Assembly (NCBI GenBank): GCA_039619475.1
Contig: CM077115.1
Coordinates: 101,306,393 to 101,370,392 of the forward strand
Direction of reading: 5' to 3'
Source of the DNA: Icerya purchasi
Taxonomy: Eukaryota > Arthropoda > Insecta > Hemiptera > Monophlebidae
DNA length: 64,000 nt
Shown here in pieces: positions 43,511 through 53,758 of the stretch. Positions within the stretch are counted from its first letter, which is position 1; each line of letters opens with the position of its first letter. The notes beneath the pieces are model-generated. The model was not told the DNA's origin. It saw only the letters and a list, made by a program, of their open reading frames with translations, and did no database searches. Both the position numbers and the translations under genes were made by a program.

Positions 43511-44455
43511 TTACGCTTTTCGTGTCATTAACTGGTAATTATCCTCTTTGGTGACTTCCAATATTTGTCTAATGAATTTCTGTCTCATTCTTGGTCTTTT
43601 TCCATTTATTAATTCTTCTATTATCGTTGTTAGGTATCTATTATTTCTTATAACATGCCTAAATTGCATCTTGTTTCTCTTATGGTCCTCATTAAGCATT
43701 TTTCTTCATTAATGCATTCGAGCACTTCCGTATTTCTAATTTTATCTAGCCATTTAATTTTCTGCATTTTCCTCTAACACGCCATAATTCGAAAGCCTCC
43801 AGTTGTTTTTGTCTTCCCCCTTGTTTATTGTCTACGTCTCTGCTCCGCATAAGAGCACGCTCCATACGTATGTCTTTATTCATTTTTTCCGCAGTTCTAC
43901 ACTTATGGCTTTGGACGTTAGCAATGAGTTCTTTCTGATGAACGCGACTTTCGCCTGCGCTATTTTGGACCTTATTTCCCGGTCACATCTTCCATCCTCT
44001 GATATTATTGAGCCTAGGTATCTGTGATTTTTTACATATTGTATTATTTCATTATCTAATTTTATTTCTAAATAATTCCTTATTATTCTGCGCTTTACTA
44101 CTTCTCATAACAACCGTTTTCTTTTTATTTTTTGTCATATTGTATACCCTTTAAGTATCGAATTTAGCTTAGTCAACGCATCGGAAAGGCCCGCTTCATT
44201 ATTCGCTACTACCGCTATGTCGTCGACAAATCTAAATGATTTTATCTTCATTCCGCCAATATTTATTCCACTGTTACTAACCTTCCATTGTCTGAACGCT
44301 TGTTCTCTCTCTATATATATATATATTGAATAACAACGGTTATAAACTGCACCCCTGCCTTACTCCGGATTCTTGCCTCTTCGTTTGAGTTTCTTCCTTT
44401 GGTCATTAGTTTTTGTGTTTTGCATAGTTTTTTTATTATTCTTCTATCCTTGATG
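43511..44455 (-). mobile_element. LINE reverse transcriptase fragment (endonuclease-RT type)
   Basis: Read on the minus strand from about 44455, this covers RT motifs in order: DIKDRRIIKKLCK, ESGVRQGCSL, then FRQWKVSNSGINIGGMKIK, the catalytic box SFRFVDDIAVVANNEAG (about 44205-44250; Tyr-Ala replaced by Phe-Val), YVKNHRYLGSIISEDGRCDR, AKVAFIRKNSLLTSKA and KTYVWSVLLCGAET. It ends with QFRHVIRNNRYLTTIIEELI, NGKRPRMRQ and QILEVTKEDNYQLM. The core Asp-Asp is present but frameshifts and stops abound. This is about half of an RT; the endonuclease is missing. It is the only fragment in the window that keeps an RT catalytic box. Confidence 0.85.
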
Positions 44456-45286
44456 TCTTAGCCTATTCCTTTTAATATTATATATATATATATACATACA
44501 TATATTATCATGTGCTCAATTCTGAGAGCTTCTGGCTTCTCCAAACTCCTCCAGTATCACGATTGTATCAAGAAAAACGACGGAGAAACCACTCAAGCTA
44601 AAGAAATAGCTATCTCACGGCCGTGTCTTAACTATCAACCTCGCCTGGGAGCTCGCGTTATGGGTCGCGTAATAGGCGCGAATAAATTCAAATTGTTAAT
44701 AAGTTACTCGGTGACTAGAGTAATAAAAATCAGCTTAAAAATATTAAAAAAATTCTTCGACGCGTATTAATTATTACGACGACGGACAATAAATTTAATT
44801 TGAAAGTTGATGCGAGTCCGCCGACCACGCAATCGCTTCGACAACGGTAGCTGTGTATAATAAACTGAATCTAAAACGGATTAATAACTGACGAACCAAA
44901 AAGAGTCGCTAAACCCCGGTAGTCGATCAGCTGTCGATACTGCCCCGACCAGTCACACCGACACATCATTCTTCCAGAATGTTTTCCCCCATTCGCGTTC
45001 CAATTCTCTGTTGATTATCGGAAGAAAAAACTTTTATTTCCGGTGGTGTGGTAATTTACGTTGAATTATTTTCAGTCAAAATGCGGTGCTCCGCGGTAAA
45101 ATTCATTAATCAGAATAGAAATTAAACCGATTATCGCGAGCGCATAAAAAGAAGCGTGAAATAGCGAGTTTGTCTACCGTAATACTTTTGTCATCGACCC
45201 TCTTTACTGACTCTGCAAAATCTGGTGTAAATAATGTGTAGAATTCTAAAACAAATTACATTTCTGAATATATATGTATATATATT
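44456..45286. other. No recognised gene
   Basis: A (TA)n tract near 44476-44505 is followed by CpG-richer sequence to about 45130 with an 86-codon frame (44510-44770) that has no known motif. Confidence 0.45.
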
Positions 45287-45800
45287 ATTTTTTTTTTTTA
45301 ATGTTTTGGGCTCGTCAACCTTTACCCAGAAACACAATAAGAAAAGGAAGGAGTCATTTATATCTTCATGCGATATATCAAATGTTGTTGTTAGGAGAAA
45401 GGAACAAATAATAGGAACAATATGTGGAGAGGGAAAAGACAGGGAATAATAAGACGCGCAATATGGAGTGGGAAGACCAAGTCGCAGCAAACTGAAGTAA
45501 AAGCAGAACGCTTGAAAGAGATGGCCATTTAATACAAACAGATGATCAGCGTCGGAAACATACTCTTCGCTTGAGAGGACAATATGGAGAAGAAGCTAAC
45601 GAAAAACGGAGACAACAACAGAGCGACGACGACGAAGTGAAGGAAACAAAGAGAACCATAGATTAACAGAAAGACTAGGTTGAACAGATAAGAAATGAAT
45701 AATTATTAGAAAAAGAGGAAACGTAAACATCCGATAATCTAAGATGAAAGCCTTTACACAACGGAAGGAGTTTAAACGATGAGAAGCAAAGTTCTGAATT
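45287..45800 (-). mobile_element. RNase H LINE family, 3' fragment (copy J)
   Basis: The minus strand begins LCKGFHLRLSD (near 45760), continues LRFSLASSPYCPLKRR and FVSDADHLFVLNGHLF, then LLRLGLPTPYCASYYSLSFP, all with partners in the other copies. The 3' end GGGTAAAGGTTGACGAGCCC leads to an A tail (T run 45287-45299 on the plus strand). Two or three frameshifts are present. Confidence 0.8.
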
Positions 45801-46090
45801 ATACAAAAATCGAAAATTTTTAGCCAAGTCGCCGATCGCTGTTCAACACAGCCGCTGATAAAATTTCTACGTCACTGACAACAGGATAGTTTCTACTTCA
45901 CAGAGTTTTTAAATGTTAACCGGTCGTTATTCTGCGAGACTGAATCGAGTGAACTAACTGGAAAAGTAACTACGAAAATGCAAAAGACACAAAGTTCATC
46001 GACGGCTGACACACATGTCTTTGCTCCTTCATTCGATTTCTTTACGCAAGCACTCATCCAACGTCTCGGACTAAATATTTATCTTGCTCT
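45801..46090. other. No recognised gene
   Basis: Mixed sequence with no motif. Confidence 0.45.
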
Positions 46091-46225
46091 ATTTGAAATA
46101 ATTGTAATTTATATGAAAATTTTTACAAAAAACCTCCCACACGTTTCTTTGACTTTATGATGATACTGTAATGTCGAAACATGTCGGTGATTTCTTTTCA
46201 AATTTTTCAATTATATTTCTGAAAA
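46091..46225 (+). repeat. Hairpin repeat with CGAAACRYGTC motif, copy 2
   Basis: Matches the reverse complement of 32143-32275 over about 130 bp, including CACACGTTTC and CGAAACATGTCGG (46175-46187) around a loop with CTTTATGATGATACTG, and the end block TTTTTCAATTATATTTCTG. Confidence 0.7.
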
Positions 46226-47547
46226 AGTTATAAATGAATGTTATTTTGAAAGAAAAAAAAAAACTTACATCCAATTTACTAATTTATTGCGCTCGCGCCG
46301 GAATCGTGCCCTACTGAGTATTGCTTAAAAGTAGATGACAAAATATTTTTTATTTTTAAACGCTTATTCCCACCCGCTAAAGTAGTCGGTTCTTGAAGTG
46401 TTTGCGAATAATTTAGTTTTAAGGTTAAAAAGTCAATGTCATGATTTTGAAAAAATCGAAATTAACGTGTTTCGTTTAATTCGCCGAAATCGAACGTGTT
46501 CCGATAGACACAAAAACAAAAAGACAAAAAAAAAAACGAAAACAAACGGTTACATCTTTTAAAATATAGTTTATTAGGAATCCACAGAAAAAAAAATAAA
46601 ATCATATATGGGCCATTGATCTGAACTGACAATCATTCTCTCTCTGCAGGGGAAAAGTAAATAAAAAAAAGGAAAGAAAGCGATAAATTCGCTTAGCATT
46701 AACGAGAGAAGATATCCCCATATGTCCTTGAACGAAACCAGTTAATGATTTATTATTCCGAAGGAAGAAATATAAGTGATATGAATTTTAATAGACTCTC
46801 GTAAAAATTAACAGGAAACTATTATTTTAGTGCCTGTAAACTTGCTGAGCGTTCTATCTTTTTCAGTTTTTGTTTTGTTAAAATTAAAAAAAAAAAACAG
46901 TGCTATCACTTTTTAATACTTTGAAATTGAACTTAGTCTTCCGTAGAAATCGATTTGATGTTTACAGATTATTTTTAAAAATGGTTGCTTGAGAAACACA
47001 CAAGGCAATGTCCAAGAGTCTACAAAAACTGTAGAAAATAATGCCAAAAAATTTTAATTCTCAATCTTAGCAGCGAATAATACAGGTTTTTGTGATTCAT
47101 TTTTCCATGTTTTGTGTTCTCATTTTTCGAGACATAACATCATTACTCCTACTGTTGATGGTTTTTTCATACTCGCAATGCTTGATTGAACTAACTTACG
47201 CTTTCTTTTAATTCTAGGTGAAAGTTTTTGATTGACCCCCACACCCACTTCACAAAAAAAGAATCTTAATAGTTTCCGTTTTTTTTTGTTTTTTTTATAG
47301 CGGGAGAATACGCTCGCCTCTTATTAGCGCGCTCCTAAATGCCAACAGGTACAAAATTATGTTTAAATATGTTGAGGTTCGTACGTATTCGCACGTTGAA
47401 ATTATGGCGTAAAACAGCTAGGTATTTTATATATATTAAACGTTTTATTCTTATTTTTTCACTTTTTCAAATTTTCATTTGTATTTATTTTTATTTCGCT
47501 CGAGGCATTATTTTCAAAAAGTTACTCATTTCTCGCATTTATTGCAG
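46226..47547. other. No recognised gene
   Basis: AT-rich with A runs near 46250, 46520 and 46890. If the exon candidate that follows is real, part of this would be intron. Confidence 0.45.
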
Positions 47548-47718
47548 GAATGTGTACATACGGAGTTTGCATTTAAATTAAACGACGAATTACCTCTTCC
47601 TATGACAGGCATCGCCGCCTTAGACCTTAGCCGTGAGAGCGCTGAAAGAGGTTTAATGAAGAATTATTTGAGGCGTCTACGACGGACTTGTGTAATGAAA
47701 GGTTTAACAATGTTTTAG
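47548..47718 (+). CDS. Candidate terminal coding exon, unknown protein
   Basis: A pyrimidine-rich stretch with TTTATTGCAG ends at 47547 and is followed in frame by 56 sense codons and a TAG at 47716. The reading starts ECVHTEFAFKLNDELPLPMT and includes GIAALDLSRESAERGLMKNY and LRRLRRTCVMKG. Composition is balanced, GC is higher than in the flanks, and the frame shows no transposon motif. This is what a 3' terminal exon looks like, but there is no matching upstream exon and I do not recognise the protein. An A run at 47721-47736 lies just after the stop. It could equally be an uncaptured transposon fragment or chance. Confidence 0.3.
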   Translation, partial: ECVHTEFAFKLNDELPLPMTGIAALDLSRESAERGLMKNYLRRLRRTCVMKGLTMF

Positions 47719-47849
47719 TTAAAAAAAAAAAAAAAAAGTCCGATTCGTATTCTTAGTAGAGTCAACTACTGATTATTATATAACATCGTACGCGCATACA
47801 CGTATACACTTCACGTACCACATGGATAGGCGCCATTTTTTATTTGTCT

Positions 47850-48085
47850 TTAGGCGAAAGCACCCCAGTTACGCCCTCGTGCAAACAAACTCGCTTCAGA
47901 GCATTCAGTCGGATATTTCTAGCGTGTATACTACTCATGGCGAGATGGTTGCTACTTTCTTGGGAACTGCGGCAGCATCAGGCTCTACGATTCAGACATT
48001 CAACCTCGACGGCAGCCAGAAATGGGGATCAATCTCTATTAACAAGCCACCGCACGATCGAGATTCAAGCACTACCGGCTGAGTA
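47850..48085 (+). pseudogene. Possible Jockey-like RT remnant around the catalytic region
   Basis: The frame reads IQSDISSVYTTHGEMVATFL, then GTAAASGSTIQTFNLDGSQK and WGSISIN. This parallels Y.SD.P....YADDTAILAT...P..A...LQ..L..L..W...WRI.IN of Jockey-type RT, with YADD changed to YTTH. GC is higher than in neighbouring DNA. The similarity is partial, so the call is tentative. Confidence 0.3.
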
Positions 48086-48712
48086 ACGTATAATTTCATT
48101 CCGAACGATACCTGTAATTTACCTAATAACTTAAAGTTGAATTTGTTTTCGAACACGGGTCATCACATGGATATTTGCGGAACTGCTCATTTGGTGCTCA
48201 TCAAATACCGACGATTTGCATTCTTGCGGAAATACGGCTAGAACCGTTTTCCATTTACAATTCGCGCCCAAATCGTACTTTTCACTGAGCAACAGAATCT
48301 GAAAATGCGTGCAACGAATCATAGGTGTGAATCGCTGCCCGTCCACCGAAATTATTTTATTTCTTAAGATTAATTTCTATTTCGCCGAATTCTCATTTAT
48401 TCTGTAGGGAAGAGGTCAGTGCCTCTGGCTCACCCGTCTCGGAATGAGAAAGATGCAAAATGTCAGAAATGTTAATAAAGAAAACCCCCCAAAAAACAGA
48501 TTTTTGAATATATATTTCTTAAATAAAAGAACGCTTTCTCTTGTTCATCAGAAACAAATTACCAGCTAGACTATACTTTCTTCCTATTACAAAAATAAAT
48601 TATATTCTATATATCCATACAAGAAATCTTTTAATAATACGAGCGAGATTTTTTAAATTAAGGGACGCTGATTTTTAAATTATGCGATTAAAAAGAAATA
48701 TGCATATGTGCA
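48086..48712. other. No recognised gene
   Basis: The 48131-48346 minus-strand frame (71 codons) has balanced composition but no motif. The rest is AT-rich. Confidence 0.4.
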
Positions 48713-48731
48713 TATATACATATATACATAT

Positions 48732-48775
<44 letters not shown>
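48713..48775. repeat. (TATACA)n and (TA)n microsatellite
   Basis: TACATATA units grade into a pure (TA)n tract that abuts the tail end of X4. Confidence 0.95.
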
Positions 48776-48780
<5 letters not shown>

Positions 48781-49333
48781 CTCGGCCATTTAGGCCTCGC
48801 AAGAGACTATGCCTCTTGACTCCTCTTGCTCACATTTCTGCCTCTTTCTCTCCTATACCTTGTATAAAATGATCAAAATTTACAACGTAATTCTTAGGCC
48901 GGCCCCCAATAGATTTTATAACGAAAAAATTTCCCAATTTTATATAATAAAAAAAAAATTGTACTATAAGTTTTATTAAACTATATTACAACACATATAA
49001 ATAATATTTTTTTTGCGTTTCCGTAGCATTATTAAATTGCCAATACAGTCTTTACATGCTTCTCCCTGCGGTGGGGCTTCATATTCATCAACCTGCACAG
49101 TAATAAGAAGTGTATTTATTATATTTCCAAAAACGAAAACCGCCACCGAACGCAGAGACGTGTACATAGCGAAGAATTTGCCATCTTCGTACGGGATACC
49201 CCTTTTGGTTCGAAAACGACAGATACAGAAAAGTTTGCAGCGTTAAAATATAACAAACGTTACATAAAATTGGAACATTTTTTTGATACATTTTTTCTAA
49301 TGGGGGCCGGCCTAAGAATTATGTTGTAATATA
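48776..49333 (-). mobile_element. X-family repeat, full-length copy X4
   Basis: This is the most complete copy, in reverse orientation. From its 5' end at 49333 it has the terminus TTACAACATAATTCTTAGGC, the ATGTTCCAATTTTATGTAAC block, an interior of about 310 bp, the inverted inner terminus at about 48882-48950 (TTACAACGTAATTCTTAGGC on the plus strand) and the tail with GAGAGAAAGAGGCAGAAATG and GGCCTAAATGGCC. The tail hairpin is mutated (AAGAGGCATAGTCTCTT). A 63-codon minus-strand frame lies inside (48976-49167). Confidence 0.8.
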
Positions 49334-49345
49334 TATATATATTAA
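49334..49345. repeat. (TA)n joint between head-to-head X copies
   Basis: A short (TA)n tract lies at the centre of a large inverted repeat made by X4 and X5. Confidence 0.9.
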
Positions 49346-50128
49346 TTACAAAGTAATTCTTTAGCCGGCTTCCATTAGAAAAAATGTTCCAATTTTATGT
49401 AACGTTTGTGATATTTTAACCGACTTCGAAAAAAAAGGAGGTTGTACGTTCGTCGCGTATGTTTTTTTTTGTTTTTGTGTTTGTTCGCGCATAACTCATA
49501 TTTATATAGACCGATTTTACTGATTCTTTGTCCATTAGGCGGAGTACCATTCAACTTAGGTACCATGCGAATGAAAATCGGTGAACATAAATTGGGAATT
49601 CGTCAAAAAACGAGAAAAACTGTGGTCCCTTTGGATAATTTCTTTTTCTTATTATTATTAATATAACAGGGGCGGTTGACTTTATCAGACGTTTCAAACT
49701 TTTCTACACCTGTCGTTTTCGAATCAAAAGGCGTATCATCGCGTATAAATATATGGCATATTCTTCGCTATTGCATAGTTCGTCGTCCCGTTTTCGTTTC
49801 TGCGATTCACGTTTGCGTTCGGTGGCGGTTTTCGTTTTTGGAAACATAATGAATAGACTTCTTATTACTGTGCAGGTTAATGAATAAGAAGTGCCACCAT
49901 AATATAGGGAGAAGCATATAAAGATACTATATTGCTAATTTAACAATACCATGGGAACGCAAAAAAGGTATTATTTATATATGTTGTAGTATGTTAAATT
50001 GTTTCGGTAGTTTTAATAGAATTTATGGTATAAATTATGGGTTGTTTTTTGTTTTTTTTTCTATTACATAAAATTGGGACATTTTTTTGTTATAAAATGT
50101 AATGGGGACTGGCTTAAAGCCGAGTATA
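49346..50128 (+). mobile_element. X-family repeat, long copy X5
   Basis: The 5' terminus ATTACAAAGTAATTCTTTAG begins next to the (TA)n joint. Compared with X4 there is an extra segment of about 260 bp (about 49420-49680, starting ACCGACTTCGAAAAAAAAGG). After this the interior matches X4 (for example GTTCGGTGGCGGTTTTCG near 49817). The 3' terminus is near 50070-50118, and the tail is cut down to GCCGAG before TATATATG. Confidence 0.75.
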
Positions 50129-50788
50129 TATGTATATACATAGAAAAGAAAAAAAGAAAATGTTTTGTTAAAATCTCAATTATTATACTTTAAGAAATCC
50201 TTAAAACTATAAAGCTCGAGATCTATTTAGTACTTTTCGAGTGCACGAGATAAATAAATAAATTTTAGCACATACTACTCGGTTGTGAGAAAAATTATTT
50301 ATAAACGTAATCTTCGAAATATGTATTACTTAACTGGCTAAAACAATGTTTTGTAGTTTCTCGTGTATCTGTAAAAAGTAATGAAAAGAAAAATGGATAT
50401 CGTTTAAAATATTTTATTCTTACGTGTACCATAAATTTGACAGTAGTCAAAAGTTAATTAAAAACGTACGGTCGTTTATGCGTAATTTTTCTTTCGTACA
50501 TTTTCTTGAATTTCAACATAGTATGGGATTTGTTTCAAATTATTCAGATCTTGAAACCTTCTTTTAAGTGTACTTCCTTCGAGTAATTTAACTTTCGAAA
50601 ATGCGACATAATACAAACTAAGATTAATACTTTTTTATCATACTTGTAATTGTTTTAATTCGAAATGTACATATAATACCGTTGCCGATGTAGCGATAAG
50701 TAGCGCGATCCATACTTTTGCTTTTACACGTACAATGGTATACATATTTTTTCCTCGTTTTTATATCTGATATTTTTAAATTTTTGGA

Positions 50789-50819
<31 letters not shown>

Positions 50820-51826
50820 TTGCAGTCAGAACAAATACAGTGTTTACCTAGCCGTTCACTTTATTAACTAAATTAAATAAGAATGCAGCAACAGTATACA
50901 AGAGTGTACGTTGCATTTGCAGATAAACATAATGAATAAAAATGCCCTAAGTTAACTTCCAATTATTATACCGCTATTGTAGAGAATAGTTTGTTATATC
51001 ACTGTTTGTGCTAAAACATTAATCACCGAGACTTCATTTTGAATCCTTAGATAAGGAGCTTTCGAAATTTAATTACACATGTCAATTGAAAAATTATTTT
51101 TGCTTATTTATAATTGAAGGTGTACGCATCTCGATATGCTGTACAGCTATGTTGAATATAGTTTCTTCGTAAGATTTGTCGCAATTACATAAATGTATCC
51201 CACTTCGCTATCCTAATTAAAACCAAATAGTGCTTGTGAAATTAAATTAAAAATTGAAATTTTCTTCTTTCAAATTTATTAACGGTGTATTACATTTTAT
51301 ATTCGCCAGTATTCGAGAATCATATAATTTTAACTACACTTCCGATTTTAAATATCATCCAGTAGCGCACCTAATGCTGACTGAAAGGGTTTCGAGCGCA
51401 ACAGTTAAAAATGCGAATATGCTTTTTTTGAGTATTTATGCAAAACATGTATAAGCAATTATAAGAACGTACTACCGGTTTGCTTCTATGTCTATAATTA
51501 CATAAATTTTATTAAAAACTTAAGGAAAACAATATTGCTGTTTTTATAAACAATGTTATAAACATTTTTTTTTGAAACCCTAATGGGGTATTCTACTGTA
51601 TCACAATATCTTCTCCCAAAAGATAAATTAAGTTCTTAATTAATAACCGACAAAAAATTAGCTCTTTTAGAGTTAAAATTGCTTATATTTATGAAACGTT
51701 TTAAGATTTTGTTAAACCGAAAAAAAAATTTTTTTTTTGATCATCACATACAAGCGGCAAAAAGTTTGTAATGAAATAAAGTTATATGTAACTCGAGGTA
51801 TACCTACACACACACACACATATACA
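50129..51826. other. No recognised gene
   Basis: Strongly AT-rich with T runs near 50800 and a (CA)n tract at 51808-51820. No motif. Confidence 0.55.
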
Positions 51827-52038
51827 TATATTAATTACAACCTAATTTTTAGGCTAACCCCCATTCGATAAAATGTCTTAATTTTATGTAACGTTTGTTA
51901 TATTTTAGTTTTTACTAACAGAATAATGTTGTAAATTTTGATCATTTTATACAAAGTATAGAAGAGAAAGAGACAGAAATGTAATCAAAAGGGGTCAATA
52001 GGCACAGCGCCTTGCGAGGCCAAAATGGCCCAGTTTAT
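51827..52038 (+). mobile_element. X-family repeat, short copy X6
   Basis: The 5' terminus TTAATTACAACCTAATTTTT, the ATGTCTTAATTTTATGTAAC block, the inner partner AGAATAATGTTGTAA and the tail with GAGAAAGAGACAGAAATG, AGGCACAGCGCCTT and GGCCAAAATGGCC are all present in about 210 bp; the interior is deleted. Confidence 0.85.
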
Positions 52039-52058
52039 ATATATATATATATATATAC

Positions 52059-52095
<37 letters not shown>
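52035..52095. repeat. (TA)n-(TG)n microsatellite
   Basis: Pure TA units pass into about 15 TG units next to the X6 tail. Confidence 0.95.
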
Positions 52096-52096
<1 letters not shown>

Positions 52097-53304
52097 CAAT
52101 AATAATGATTTACGTTGGAGATAATAAGGAAATTTAGTGTAAAGTTTTTGCATTATGGAAGTGTGTTAACGAAGCTATAACTGAAATTGCTTTGCAAACC
52201 ATTAATTATTATCGCTTTGTTAAGAATGATGTAGTGAATGAAACTTGTTTTCTCCAAGTATTATAGTGGAACTATATGGCTAAAGGATTGAGTTTATGAA
52301 TATGCTGATATTTAGTTATTATTAGTGTTTAATGCATATTAACTATAACTAGTATTAAAGTTACTGTAATGGAATAAAAAATGAATGATTTTATGGGTAA
52401 TTTGTAACTTTTTAATATTTTCCTAGTTTTCAACGCATTCTAACTGCAAAAACAAGATCCACTGAACTTCCGGCAAGTTAGTAATAGATGGGATCAGCCG
52501 TTCCGTGACGTATTTTGCAGACAGGAGACACCAATTTGTTGAAGAGGCAATTAGTGCCTTGATATTTTATACTTTTGATGGCTACCTCATTTTTACGTAG
52601 AGGGTAGTACAAGAAAAATCATGGAAAATTTTTGAGTAATATTTTCGTACTTTTATATCCTGTAACATTTTAAAAATTACATGGTTAATAGAAACCGACT
52701 CGTCTACAAGAATCACAAAAGATTATCATCTGAGAGACACGTAAAGGATCGAGTATATATCTACGTGTGTGTGTTAGTGGACTGAGTCTGCTAGCTGCTT
52801 TACGCCGCATCCTTCGAATTTTTAATTGTTTAAAATTGTGAATTTTTAAAATAAACGGGTACTATTACATCGTGTTTACTTTTTAAAGAAAAACATTACG
52901 AACCGATTAAGAAAATAAAGTTTGGATTTCGATATTTTAAAAATTCAAAGCTCTTTAAAATGAGATATTTGTTACTTTAAATTTACGTTTTAATGGCAAT
53001 ATTTTAAATTAGTGTCCTCCCTTCGAATAAAACGGGCAATCAACTTATTTATCGTCACCGCTGTCTGCTTTAAGTACCGAATTAGATTGCAAGAAGCATG
53101 GTCACGATTATCGGGCTCAAAATTTTAATGTAAATTTACAATAAATTAATACGTTATGTGACTAACAGGCAGTGAAGGCGATAACGGGTTATCACTTAAA
53201 AGAGTTAATAAAAAGGGGAATTTAGTAAACATTAAAATAATTTTTACGTGCCCCCCTCCCGCCACAGGCATTTACAATAGTTATACTAAATACAAGGTTT
53301 CAAA
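52096..53304. other. No recognised gene
   Basis: AT-rich. A segment near 52706-52740 resembles 38868-38905. No coding motif. Confidence 0.5.
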
Positions 53305-53750
53305 CAAGGCCGTGTCCACGGGGGGGTTTTGGGGGTGAACCCCTCTCGATGAGAACTGAAATAGTTGTTATAAATACACAAAAATCTGGAAAAAATCGCA
53401 AATTTAAAATAAATATTGATGATTTTTTACGGTGTTCTTACCTACCTTTAAAAGAAGAAAAAAGAAAAAATATTCTCCATATTATTTTTAGGTACTTCAT
53501 TAATATCTTAAGGAGAAACTTTTTATTACGAGTAGGAATTAATAACGTATGTGTAATTTTTATTAATGTGTTCATATACGGGGGGTAATTAATTTATGTG
53601 AATTATTAATACATATAAATATCAGTATGATGGAAATTATTAATAGTACGGGGATATTAGTGAAAAATGTATATTGTTACTTATAAAATAAATATTTGCA
53701 AAGAAAATTTTCAAAATCCCCACCTATCCAAAATTCTGAGCACGGGCCTG
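53305..53750. mobile_element. hAT-like MITE (446 bp)
   Basis: The left end CAAGGCCGTG and the right end, reverse-complemented, CAGGCCCGTG are short inverted repeats starting CA. They are flanked by GTTTCAAA (53297-53304) and GTTTTAAA (53751-53758), an 8-bp target duplication with one mismatch, as expected for hAT. The ends are GC-rich (a G run at 53321-53335) and the interior AT-rich. The 79-codon frame at 53349-53588 shows no transposase motif, so mobility would depend on a helper. Confidence 0.65.
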
Positions 53751-53758
53751 GTTTTAAA

